Below, piece after piece: positions 11,901 to 25,400 of a stretch of DNA of 64,000 bases. The stretch is from Sipunculus nudus (Eukaryota > Annelida > Sipuncula > Golfingiida > Sipunculidae). Positions within the stretch are counted from its first letter, which is position 1; each line of letters begins with the position of its first letter. The DNA is taken from positions 67,978,676 through 68,042,675 of the forward strand of contig CM049316.1 in NCBI GenBank assembly GCA_026874595.1, given 5' to 3'. A model generated the notes under the pieces. The model ran no database searches. It saw nothing but the letters and a program-made list of their open reading frames with translations, and was not told where the DNA came from. The position numbers and the translations under genes were made by a program.

Positions 11901-13839
11901 TGACTCTGTGAATGAATCCTGGTTTTCTTTATAGTGAAATTATGCTTAATTTTCTTTGTTTGCTAGTACGTTAAATAGCAAACATTTCATGAAGATTTTC
12001 GCAGAGTAGTCGCACACATTGTAACTGTAGTCAAATGTTCTACCTTACTTCCTTTATTTTCCCTTTATTTGCTTGCTATGCAAGTGTCTTTGTTTTTTTT
12101 TATAGTATGAGTAAGTATTGGTCATGTTGCAGTCTTCGTAACAGTCATTGACGGAGTCCCTGCCCAAGCGATCGCAGTGCATCGTTTACAACTACTGAGG
12201 AATAGCTAGGTTCGGTGAGCAGGCCTAGGTGAATTGAGCAACAGGTTGCTATTTCTGAATGTTGAGCAATTTGTGGAGAACAGACTTCAGTTCAGTCATA
12301 ATTGCTGAACAATGTAACCGCATACTCTAAAATACACTTATGAATATATGTACATGGGAGAACTAACAAATCCTTCTTCTTAAACAGTGATAAGTTGAAA
12401 CTGTGCAGGAAAACAGCTGTGTTCTCCTGTGTGAAGTATGATGACAAGTCCAGTCACACAGGGCACCAGGAGCACTTGGACATAATTGGAGTACCATCTC
12501 AATCACATTACAAATATTTTCATTTTGACTAAACTTAAGTACATTTAATGTGTATACAGTAAAGATTTAAATTAAATATATAATGGATAATTGTTTCAAA
12601 AATGTGTTCATTATATCTTGAAGTGAAATCCGTAACAGTCGAGGTACAAGCTTTCAAAAAATTCAAAAATATTATAAGAAAATTCCATCTGCATGAACCA
12701 TTCAAATAAAGTTTTATTTTTTCAAATTGCACTGATGAAAAATGTGAAATATGCCTGAAATCATGGAAAAAGTGTACAAATGGGCATGGTTCAATGACGA
12801 AATAATATTTAAGATAGTAATTTTGTTAATTTTTTTATCTATTTCTGTTGAAAACATCAGATTCGATATAAAAATTAACAACAAGGTGTATTGAAAATTT
12901 AAACTGTTTAATGTGACCAGCATTTGGACTTGATTAGATACCTATGTTTACGCGTTTGTTCTATCTCCAAGCTTCTAAGTTGACAGTGCTATCGTTCAGA
13001 AAAATCAAACTACAATGTTAGGCTCTTCATGATAACACTAACAATGTACGACCCCAGGTGACAATGGTGACCCGTTCTGGCTTATGGACGAAGAAGTGCA
13101 TTAAATTAATTCTTAAGAAAAGTGAAGGGATTTACACAAAGACATTTAAACCCAAGTGTTGTGTTAAACAGTATGTAAAGTGCCCATTTTATGATCACAC
13201 CAGGGGTTCACTGAGGGGTTCACCGTTGTATTATCCTTATGTTCGTGGTTCGTAACAGTGATTGGTATTTTGATGTATCATTTGATCGAACATTCGTGTT
13301 AAGCTTATTTTACAATCTTGCTATTAGTACAAGCATTGTACAGCCACTGAACTTTCCAGTCGTCTTCTCGGATTAAGGATTATTATATATTGCTGGACTG
13401 AGTGATGCATACTTTGATTTTTTGTGACTTATTTGTTGTGATTAAATTTCAGTTAGCTGCAGCTAAACATATCTCTAGGTGTGTGTTCAGTTTATATATT
13501 CTTATTCTCATGTTTGATGGCTTTTATACGCATGTTTACTATAACGTACTGTCTCTTGCTGATTTGTGTGTGTGTGATTGAGCTAACAGAAAGCTTTTAA
13601 GAGGGCCGAAAAGTATTAGATAATTTATCCCTGTCTAAGGTTCAAGAATTCATGATGAATTTTTTTATGAAATTAATACACAGACAGGTAGTTATACAAT
13701 ATGACATTCCTCTATAGCTTACTGATTCTGACAAATATAAGGCTGAATTACGGGAACAAACAACATTGTTTATGACTTGATCTTAATGATTGTGCGCGTC
13801 ATCGAAATCACGCCACATGATTTGGAATCACGTGATTAC
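11901..13839. other. Intergenic, no gene recognised
   Basis: No motif-bearing frames were found. The short frame at 13058-13255 (+) has no family resemblance. This region would be upstream of the BRICHOS transcription unit if the 5' exon proposed at 13840-13955 is real. Confidence 0.45.
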
Positions 13840-13955
13840 AGCACCTATAGATACAGCTGTCGGTTGTAGGGCCAACTCATTCCCAGACAGGAGCAGCAGC
13901 TGTGTAACAAGAGCTTTGGAACACACATCTCAGCATTCTCTTTGCGTCATCAACA
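13840..13955 (+). other. Candidate 5' UTR exon of the BRICHOS gene
   Basis: This patch is less AT-rich than its surroundings and ends in CATCAACA followed by GTAAGG at 13956, a good splice donor. The next downstream acceptor candidate is TTTTGTAG ending at 16334, just before the coding start at 16350. Splicing the two would put a short leader in front of the ATG. The left boundary is a guess; no TATA box was identified. It could also be unrelated sequence. Confidence 0.3.
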
Positions 13956-14899
13956 GTAAGGTTATACGAATTCTCACTTTAATTTGCACATTTATTAACC
14001 TTGGTGAGGGCATGTCATTGATAAGTGGGGGTATCTTCATTTTTTGCCAATTCTATGAGGGTTTTTTGGTCAGTTTCCTGCACCTTAAAATTAACAGTCA
14101 TGTGAGTGTATACACTGAGTTTTGCTTGCTTTGGAAGGATATTTTTATTCATTTTTTTGTATGTGTAAACAAAGTTATTCAGTTTTTTAAAGTAAGCATA
14201 AAAAGGAGTATGGGTAAAGATGACAACATCTTGAAAATGACACATTCGTTATATCTGTTTTACATGATTGTGTTTTATAATCCTTTTATTTGTGATAGGA
14301 TCATTGTATTTTCTTCGACACGCATGGAAGTCATGCACAAATAATTGCATGGTGTTAAATATGCCTAATTGGATTTTATCATTCAAATTTAGAATTCTCA
14401 CCATGTGTATATATTGTGTGCAAATATTGTTTCAGATTTGTCTTTATATAATATTTATCACGAATTCAACATGTATCTCAGTGATCATGCGAAGTGTTCA
14501 CAACTTTTATGCATGTGACTTTCTGATCTCGTCTAATTTGCAATTTTCATTATATTAGTGCACGTATCGACATGCATTGTAGCAAGCTGAACACTAGGGA
14601 TGTCCTCGCCAGAATGGAGCGAGATCGGTGGCGTAAGCTTGTTATTGCTAAATAATTTTAGGCACTTTTGGCAGAAGGCGAAACGAACAATTGATATAAC
14701 TATTGTAAACTCTCAATCGTTCTGTACCAAAGCACCCGCAGGTGAATGGATCTGCAATTCATGAGTTGTAACAATATATCGGAAAAGTGTTCATACTTGC
14801 GATCGATCTATGGATATATCGATTCATGTAGACCCCAAAGAATGTATACATCACAAAAAATCGGGACTTAACCCGGACTCGTATCGGTAATTTATCTTG

Positions 14900-15420
14900 G
14901 GCAGACAGTCTGATGTCAAATTTCGATGACCTGCAAGATATCGACAGGAGAATTCGATATCCAAATCCCTAGCTGTCACCCATATTGTCTGTGTCATCCT
15001 AGTCATCTCCACACATGTACCCCGTTATGTCAAACTTTTACCCCAGGTACTGGCCATGTCTGTTTCTCTAAGCAAAACTGCCGCGAATGTGACACTAGAG
15101 GGATTGACATCATTTCCCTGCAGTTTAAATATTGCCTTGACATGTTTTGATCCCGCTAACCGGGCGCCATCCTACTGTTGCAGTATGCTCCCTTTCCAGT
15201 CTGGTATGCGCATGCGTCTTTTTGTATTTCTGTTGGTCTTTGCGATACTTGTCGACAATTTATATTTCCAAGTGAATGTCCTTTTTTATCTTTCGAATAC
15301 TCACCAGAGGTATTTGTATGTATGGCGTACGATAACGTCCTGTTCAGCAGTGATAACTCGGTATCCTATGTAATCGATCTGAAGCGCTGGGACGAGGCAG
15401 GACCAAATTGATATCCCTGT
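14900..15420 (+). other. Region of overlapping open frames with a palindromic TGCGCATGCG site
   Basis: Overlapping open frames of 74 to 105 codons occur here, and the sequence is richer in GC than its flanks. TGCGCATGCG at 15207-15216 resembles the NRF1 recognition palindrome, which is common in animal promoters. No protein family was recognised. It may be an alternative promoter or leader region for the downstream gene, but that is inference only. Confidence 0.2.
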
Positions 15421-16349
15421 CCAGCCTATCTAGTGTGTTTACCAGCACACTTTTGTTGCTGCAGTTCCTATAACTGTGCCATCAGTAAGATATCCAAAGG
15501 AATGCATAATCTGAGCCTCTGTGCTCTTAAATTATTCGCAACTTGTTTGTCCGCCCGAGTGTGTCATGGAATTTGCCACCTGTGTAAATAACAACATTCA
15601 AAAATGGTTGGTTACATGTCACGATTACATCAGGTTTAAATGGTTCAATTTCCTAGTTAATAATAATTATTCACAAACTAACTGAAATGGTGCCAATTTA
15701 GATTAAGGGCTACATCTGATGAGATGGGCCTTACAAGATCCAAAATCAACGGACCTTGCTAACATTAGAATTTCCCATCCATTTCTAATAAAACGCCAAC
15801 TGTTTTCCTAAAGATTTTGACTTTTCCTATTTTGACCCGCGTCCCCTTCGATGAGCCTCTGAGAACACGTCAAATAGGAGTTTCAATTGACTCAAATGTA
15901 TGACTTATATAGATCAAGATGAAGCAAGGAGAGTTCAAGACAAGAGAATGATCTGGGCACTGACTTTTTCCTGTCAAGTGAATTATGATTACAAATATAA
16001 ATCTCAGATATACTAATATTTCTTTTTTTATGATATCAAAATGAAAATAATGAATGCGCACAAGTACTTAACGATATTATCATTTATTTTATAATGTATC
16101 CTTAAATTAAGGGCCATTCATACAATACAGACACATATAGACATAAAACTGCATATGTAGTTTTCCCACATGTATGTATTTACCTCTTCATGTGTGCTCT
16201 TTCTTTATTTAGCTCATATATTTTGTGTATGAGTGGGGACGAATTATAAAATGTTTATCTTATTGCATACTGGTATATACATACTCTTTTTTATATAGTG
16301 TATCTTTTCCCCAACAATCCATGGAATTTTGTAGTAACCGAACGTCATC

Positions 16350-16421
16350 ATGGGTCCTACAAGTAATACAGTACCAAAAGTGGATATTGTGCGTGATGGA
16401 CTGCCTCCATACACCGAAAAG
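16350..16421 (+). CDS. BRICHOS gene coding exon 1
   Basis: 24 codons beginning MGPTSNTVPKVDIV form the cytosolic N-terminus. The start is ATCATGG, preceded in frame by TAA at 16335. The donor is AAG followed by GTAATT. A possible acceptor TTTTGTAG ends at 16334. Confidence 0.75.
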
Positions 16422-19400
16422 GTAATTGTTCTGTTTGTTTCAAATCATAGAAAGCGTGTATCTCTTACACTTCAAAAACTATTATGTATTATTCAAAACT
16501 TATTTTACTAATATCATCACAATGGTCCACTGGGATTGTTATTCTAAGTGTTTTTGGCTGAGAACTTTGCAAAAATAATAATCGCCGTCGCTTATTTTAG
16601 CTCGGGTGACCCTTAGTCATCTAAGCAATAGCGATAGTTCTTCGTCCGTTGTGGCAGTCCGGTCGTCCTAGCACAAAAAAGCTGTTTGATCTAGAGATCG
16701 CTACCATTACATCAGGTCCTTTATAAATCACATTGTATATCATAGTTTGGTTCACTCGTTCTTGTGTGTGTTTAAGTACTTAGAAAAGCAGACGAGAGTT
16801 TGTGTTCTGCAAAACTTACAAAAATTGCATTCAATCATAACAATGTAAAGGTCTCATCTAACATTGTTCCGTTTGAAAATTAGGAAATTCGGCACACTTA
16901 GTTCGTCTGGTGCGGAAACAATGTTAATATAGTAGACTGTTTATGTAGGATATCCATACTTAAGGTATATATCTTTGTAATAATTATATGGATCTTTCTG
17001 ATACGCTTATTGATCTTGGACAGCCCTTTCTGATGTATATGACTGGTGGCACTACCTGTGTTTTCTTTATTTTTAAGCGTTTCCATTAATATCGTTTCAG
17101 ACATAGAAATCAGGATAGACACGTCACAAAAGAAAATGACAGGACAATTGTTGACATTTAATCCCGTCACATTGAATGCCTGAATCAAGAGAATTGCCTC
17201 ATTTATTCCAACATATCTATCACATTGAAAATTCTGAAGAAAATCTGTCCAACAGATTTAACAGCTGCTGCGGACACATTTGCAAATTATAGATCTGGCA
17301 TATATGCATATATATGCATATATATATATAGATTATTCCTTAAATTCATATTCTAAATGAGATAACTCTATAACTAAATGATATGGTTGAATGGTATGTT
17401 TTGAAATGTTGCATAATTTATTTTAATTTTTAGTAACATTTTTCAGACATAAATATCAGGGCTGACAATTCACAAAACTTCAATGCATTGTATGCGCAAA
17501 CTGACAGAATATGTATCATTCACAAATATGTATTATCACCATTGAAAATTTGAAGAAAATCTATCTGATGAATTTTCACAGATGCCACAGGCACAATAAT
17601 ATAAATACTAAAATGACAGCAAGTGGATAGAGTTTTTCAATGACAGAGTTCAAGTCAGCGTCATGACCACCGGGTCGCTATTTTTTAATACTGCTGATGT
17701 TTCCTGGTTTTATGGTTTTGCTCATAATTTATGGCAAGAATTGATATAAATTCTACATATGATTTCAGCATGGCGAATTCTAACTATTATTTATCAGATA
17801 TTTTTATATTGTTTTGTTCACATATGCCACACAGATAATAATTCAAAATAAATAATTAATGTACAATTTAAAGTGGTTTGCATATTCATTATGAACACTG
17901 CTCTCTATATATTTTGAGATGTTTGCCCTTTTCAGACGAAGACAACTAGAAAGGTGCAGACCAAACATTTGGTAGTTTGTGGTGTTGTGGCCCTTTTTCT
18001 GGTTGCCATAGTAATCGGAGGTGCGTTGTTTGGCGTGTACATGCAGAACAACCATGTCGAGAATCTTGTTACGGTAGGGTTACACGTAAATTTGGCGTAT
18101 GTTTCTGGAAATTAACACTGGTCCAATTAATAAAAAAAAATAAATAAAACTGAATAACTATATATATGTGTTTCATGGTTCATCAAATCGAAAATTAATA
18201 CTGCACATTACGTTAGCTAATTTACACTTAACTTTTTCAAATATACTGGTGAATAATGACGTACTAGATTTCTTATGTCGTAACTGTACATTTTCCTTCC
18301 TACTGGAAATTTTTTGGTGATCGAACTAATTTTAAATAATCAATGAATTTTTCATAAAGTTATTTAAATTATCTATTAATCTAATGATCAAAGCCCTTTC
18401 ATTCATATTTTGGGTAAAGTTCTTAAAAGAAGACATACCAACCAAAATAACAAAATATCTTAAGCTTTGTAATTTGTATTTCTGTACCATTAGGAAATGA
18501 CCATTCAAACAAAGTATGGCGCGGAGCATATTCGAGTGGATCCAGAAAAAGGTGAAGAGGAATTCGAGCTGGGAGACAGCAAGTTCAGCATCCTGTACGA
18601 CTTCAAAAGGGTAAGTGTTTGTTTTACCCCTACTAAAACCGTGCCAGCCGTATTGTTTTGTATAGTTAAGGATTTTATCTCTGACGTATAATTTCTCACT
18701 GACTATATCTTCTACAGGATCTTCTAAAGACTTTCAATGTTCACAGAAATATGTGGCTACTTCACTAATTACAAAATTCTAGAATTTTACATAGTTGTAG
18801 AGACTCTGCAAGCTCTCTTAACAGATATCAGAAACTCTATCATCACAACATCGTGCAGACCTATTGATCAGGTAACTTACATCATCTACTGTGCATGTCT
18901 AAGGCAAGTCGCTTCACCCGTAGAATAAACCTGCTGCGAATCTGTAGAGTACCAAACTTAAGCCTTAGCTCTATGGTTACCTTGGAAATTTTATAAATGC
19001 GGAGTGAGTAGGGTTATGTTCAAATGGCTTTTTTACAACACTATAAATGTTCCGGATCAGAACGATTTACGACTATCTGTGTATTTATACATAATTAAAT
19101 ATCTATTGTCATCTCATAAACTCTTGTAGCTGACATGCTTTTTTATGATCATACTGACTGGTACTTTAATTAAATATTTAGGTGGTACCAACATTTGTGA
19201 ATCAATTTGGAATGTTCAAATGTTTCCTAGATAACTTAGCAAGGAAGAACAAATATTTCTGTTAGACATATATTTATTTCGACGAAAGGGAATAATAATT
19301 GCAATGCATTATTTTCTAATAAAGGGGTCTTCAATGACTTATTTTCTTTATAATTTAGATGTTGGCAAATGTTCATACCTACGTGTCTGATTGGCCTATT

Positions 19401-22400
19401 AAACATCTCATTGATAAAGGTTTTATTTTCCAATATATATTAAAGAAAGTAAATACTTCTGTATGCCTGTTGAATTAATGGATCACTCTAAAAGTCGAGA
19501 ACTTCCATAGCAACGTTCAATTATCATCAACAACTAGTCATCAATATGACATCGATGTTATGTAATGTGAGCATGATGTTAAGGATATCAAAACCCGACC
19601 CTAGCCCAAGGACTTTTCCCTGAACGCAAAGGATAACATTCGAATTTATCTTTGAACGATAGAATCACAGAGCTCGCCCGTACAGATCATTTAGAAGACG
19701 AGATTACCTCACATTAAAATTGCGTAATATGGCCATTGTATATATTGTGACCTTGCCTTATTTAAAATGCGTAGGTTTCGAAAAAAAAGTAATTCCGGTC
19801 AGAAACTCTAGTGGTTTATTTTTATAATGAGTATCATGAAAATCAATAGTTGCTAGTGCCTCCTGTCTTCATAAAATAGGCGAGGTCATTTATTGGTAAG
19901 AAGTAACGGTTAGTTTTGTGAACGACGATGGAAGGACGGACCATTTTGTATCGCATTATACGTTAATTCATAGATTTGTGTGTAATAATGGAGGATGGAA
20001 CTAACAAAGCAGAAACTTACTTCTTCATGAACAACAGGGTACTGGTCTTTGATCTTCACCTTGTGACAAAGTTTAATTTCAGCGAAGGCAATATTAACTG
20101 ATTCAGATGTGTTTATATTTATTTATATGATTTATATATTTCAGGGTATCACTGTGTACAGGACTTCGGTGTCCGGGTCTCCCGCCTGCTATCTTCAGCC
20201 TCTCAACCGCGCACGGATGATGTCTCCTGCTGCCTTGGCCAACTACACCAAGCAGGGAGGAGAAATCATGGTAGGTCTATTCAAAGTAAAAATATGAATG
20301 TGACCAGGAATGTAATACAAATATCAGTTGTTTACATGTGTACAAAAATATTATTATGAATTGATCCATTGTCTTGATTTTTTATGTATCTTAAATAAAA
20401 CACTGAAGAAAGCAATAGCGATTAACGTTTATGAGTAAAAATTTCGGTATTTTGCACGGAGGAGATTAATTAAAATTGCTATGTTGTGTATTTGAAAGTG
20501 TAGTTGAGAGAACACTGATATTATTAAAACAATGCAATTCATTTGTATCCAGCACATATTTCATCTTGAAAAGAAGGTAATTTGGATAATATATTGATGG
20601 CGTGACCCGTCTAAATATTTTACGATTCATTTATCTGACTATTAAATTACTAGTAGAGGTACCCGATATTGCCAAAGTCAGCTCGCTCAAAACAAATCCT
20701 CCGCCCCTACTCCCAAAAAAAACAGGTAGTATTAAATCTATTCTCTCGGTTCGTGAAAGGATGCAGGCACAGTAAAGAAGTCTAATTAGTATGCATGCAT
20801 ATCGCATGCTAGCCTCGAGTCAAGAAGACTATTATTATTATGGAATTAGAAATTAATTAATACATCTCTGACCACAACCATTAACAACTGAAATATAAGT
20901 GTTTACTAATTAACGGTTATTCTGATTGTTATTAATTACAAATTCGCAATAAATAAGACTTAGAAATGTTTAAATACAGAGATACTTCAACTGGAAAAAT
21001 CGATGAAGTACTCACATTAGTTGAGGAAAAGTGCCCAGTTTACAGAATATAGAGATGCCCACATTATCTAAATGTAATAAACAAAATTAAGTCAATGGAC
21101 TGCCCAAAAGTGCCCACTATTTAGAGGTGCCAACTTTTTGGAGGTGCCCACTGAGAGAGGTTTGTAATGTCTATACCATTGATAGTCGTTAATTGTAAAA
21201 CTAGTATTTTCAGCATATTCTGAGACAGTAAAATTATAATCAGCCATGGCAAACCTTGACGATCCTCTAAATTGTGTAATTGCCTTATATTCAACATTGA
21301 TTACGAAAAGAAAAACGTATAATTTTATAATTAATGTAATCAGTGTTCATTAAGCTTATTGGCCACAATCGTTTTTAGTGAAAAGGATTGTTTCCTTGTT
21401 TTAGTATTGATCTCACTATTCCCTGCCTTACGGAAAAGGTTATATTGTTGTAGTGGTGTGCCGATTGATCAATTAAATCAATGATTGGTCGTTTCCTTTC
21501 AATATCGTCTTCATGTACGTGCAAAGAAGTCAATCCTGTATGATTATTAAAACGGAACCTTGCTCAGCCAACACTCGTCATTCGGCAAATATACCTTGGA
21601 TGCAGGAGGATTGTATGTATTATTTTGAAGACCGATGTAAATGTCAGACTGTATACGTGGGTTAATATTTAAGGTAATAGTATAGAGCAGATTTAAAGGA
21701 AATATAAAACGTTCATAAAATAATCGATTAGTTATCAAGCAACCGTCGTTTTTTATTTTTCCATCATCGAATATGATTTTAAAGCCAATTCCTAACACTA
21801 GTATGTTGCTTTTAAAGAAATTATAAACAGAAAAAACTTTTTTTAATTCATTTAAATTATGTTTACAGAACAATATCAGGTTATTTAAAATTCTAAATGA
21901 TTTTAAACTTTTAAGAAGCTCATCCGATGTTATTTGGGTATATATCAGTATTTTTAATTCAACAGGTAATTTTAAATTGTGATCATTTAGAAAATAAACA
22001 ATTATTTATAACATCTTTTAAGCATAAGGATTAGTGTAAAATTTAAGTTATTCTTGTAATTCACGGGAGAATGTTCAGTGATTGATTTTTGTTATCTGAG
22101 ACATTAATCAGTCAAGAAACAGTAATTGTGGGACACATTATTATCTTACGTAAAGGGAACGAATTTAATTACACCAACTATAAATAAAAAAGTTTCTATG
22201 TGTTCTGTTGTGTTCTCATCACTTACAAAACTGTACTTCTGAGCGACTTTGACTTTCGTGTCTAATAATTTAATCATTCAATGACTTGTAGAATGTGAAT
22301 TGTTCCCATATACTGTATAATATGCCTGAACCCCGAACATTCTTTTCCCAAATCTATACTTGAATATTTTGTGTATTGGGCTGACCTTTCCCTCATTTAG

Positions 22401-25400
22401 GAAAATCCAGGCACAATATAAGAGCTTTTTTTTGCAAAGGCTTTATTGATATCCAGTACATATCCTAGAAAAGAATGGCACTCGGATAATATATTGACGG
22501 CATCTGAAAACGTTATGATTTTACGAGGATGTTTTGTTGATTTTCTAGACTAAAAAATCACTAGTAGGTGAGAAAAGGTCACGCGAATCCCCCTCCCTGA
22601 AAAAAAGAACCAAAGATATGGAGCATGATAGTATAAAATCTATGTTCTATATTCGAGTGGGGATAAATGGTAGGTGAACGACCTAGAGTGCAAGCACATT
22701 TATTCAATAGTACAGTTGCGGCTAAACAAGAGAGTTCTCACTGCAACTAAATGAAGACCTCTATCAGCCCTATATCGCAAATTAAAGGTCCTGTTTCCGA
22801 CTCAAAGCATATCGGTAATTGGTGATATGTCATTAATTGTTTTATGTACAAAGACAACAATTTAAGGTTTTATCCTGAAGGAAACGGGGCGCACATTAAG
22901 ACTAAATTACAGAGGTTTTGAGATAGTATAACCTTATCAACATTGAAAAAATCTAGCCCCATAGTTCTGAATCCATTGGTAAAGATTAAGCAAGTATGCA
23001 AATACTACATAAAGCAAGGAGTCGCAATAATTTGACAGGCCTGCGCTGACAGAAATTTGTTGAAAGCAACTTTACAATTGACGTTACAGCATGTATCAAA
23101 CTATAGTTATGATCGATCCATAAACCAAGATATTCCACATCATTGACACTTATGGTGGCCTCATTACTTTCATTTATACTATCTTGATACTAATTGAGCT
23201 TACACAATTGTTACCTGGAGCCAATAAAAATATAAAATGTCTTAGAATTATCATCTTTTGTTTAAAGTCCGACTTCCATTGCTTTATTCAGACATGTCTG
23301 TATAGCATTCATCGCTTGATGTTCCGTGTATTCATCATCTGTCTTGAAGGACAAATAAAAAAAATGGTCGTCTGCACATCAATTACTCTTCAAAGATGCG
23401 ATCCGATGACTTGTGATAGAAAGCCTGCATTTCACACTTAATGTTTTAAAATGAAACTGTAAAAGTAGGTGCATCACTTTGCATATATTATTGTCGCCAT
23501 ACACACTTTTAAGGAAATATCGTCAACCTTCTTTTTTGCAGCATTGCTGCAAACACATTTCGAAAAAAATGTAATTTGCTATATCTTTTTTTTAATATTT
23601 TTTTAACATATTAGCACCTTTTGATCAGTATAATTGTGATATTCTATTAATCCTTTTTTTATCATTAGGTATTTTTCCTTTCTAAATAGCTTTATTTTGA
23701 AAGACCGGAGTAGACTCGATATTCCTCAACATGCACTCATGTTTTGTATTGGTCTATATTATAGACACGATTATGTGCAACGGAGTCTTCGTTTTTTCGT
23801 TATTCCGAGTACTGAATGACTAATGATTACTGTCCTTTTTTAAAAGTTAACTGATCATGGATTTTCTTTATTAGAAAAATATTTTTGAATCGCTAACATG
23901 TTTTATGATGGTTTTAATCCATCATCAGTACTTTTAATGTACAAGTGGTGAAATTGTGGTCACGATCACAAGCCCACCACCAAAACTACTTATTTAAGGT
24001 AAATCTTGATTCAATTTTAAGATACCATCTTTAAAGTAGGTAAGAAAGATGATAAATATTACAATGCGATTGAGATTGGGTCTCATTTTAAGATTATGCT
24101 TATGCCTGTGTTATCTTAATGTTAAAATATAAAGGGAAATGTCAAAAAAATATATTTGGTCTCGCATTCATATTTAGCAATACATATGAAGACAATATAC
24201 TGCAATATCTTATTTCCCATTAAAAATTATGAAGGATAACATATGATTTATTATAAATTGATAAAGGTAGGACTCTACTAAACGTAGGTCTTTACTGACC
24301 GTGCAATAACTTTTATTTATCCATTGAGGATCGACAGGGACCAGCTGAAGGCATCTTGTACACCAACCAAAAAAAAGTCAATTATATAACCCTGCCATGC
24401 GAGGCTTAATGAGTAAATTTGATTATGATGATCATGATTATGCCATGAGCAATTAAAACAGTAAAACAGTTTAGTGCCCGAAGTCTAGGAAGTTCAAAAG
24501 AAATCACACTCGGGTGTACAATAATGGGATCCTGTATGATATTGTATAATATTTTCCGTACCTCATATTATTATACACAATATCATTACATTTTAGTATT
24601 GGGTCTTTTTTATGTAACAGGACCTTGAACCAGAAGAGGAATATTACTATCTGTCGGGCATCCAGAGCCAGGTGAAAGACACTTCAATCCTTGGCGACCG
24701 TGCACGTTCGATCTGTGGTGGACTTCCCGTGTACTGGATGAAGCTGGACGGACCGTACTCCAAACCAATCGAACATGGAGGCAAGACCTTTGTCGTTATT
24801 TGTGAAAAAAAAACAAAAGTCCTTAAAAAAGATCCTCGATATTTTGATAAATACTTAAGCAGTTTTATTCATCAAAATACATTTGAAGAATATAAAAGGC
24901 GACACTATTAAAATATAAAGTTAGGAGAATAGTTATTCTTTAAGGTTAAGGAAAGAAATAAAAGCTTCAATGCAATGTTGCATCCTCTAAATAACATTCC
25001 TGTGCAAAGCATCAAATATACAATATATTAAAATGTGTGATTTTTTCTGGCCTGTGCTTTGAATAGTTGGTGTTTTAAAAACGTTCGTTTGAATTAATTA
25101 ATTTGAATGACACACTTGTCGTTTTCATCTAATCTGGCAAATAGAAAGCAACCTCTGTAGAAGGTGGATCAGTGGAAGTATTCTTAACAGAGTTGCACTT
25201 GAATAATAATAATAATAATAATAATGATAATATATATATATATAAATATATTTGTTGTAGCTATTAATCATTATATAATTACCATTTCCCTGCAGATATA
25301 AGGATATGAGAATAAAAAAACGCTCTTAAACAAAAACTTTCTAATAATCATATTTATTTAAGTTCTCTGACACTTTTATGATTAAAAGATTTTCCAAAAT

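Noticed and set aside
13790-14344. 184-codon open frame (+) as a gene
   Set aside because: It needs a TTG start, its second half is AT-rich and hydrophobic by composition, and a good splice donor lies inside it. The first part fits a non-coding leader exon better.
14926-15411. Overlapping 74 to 105 codon frames as a secreted cysteine-rich protein
   Set aside because: Three frames overlap with similar openness, there is no clear signal peptide or exon boundary, and no family was recognised.
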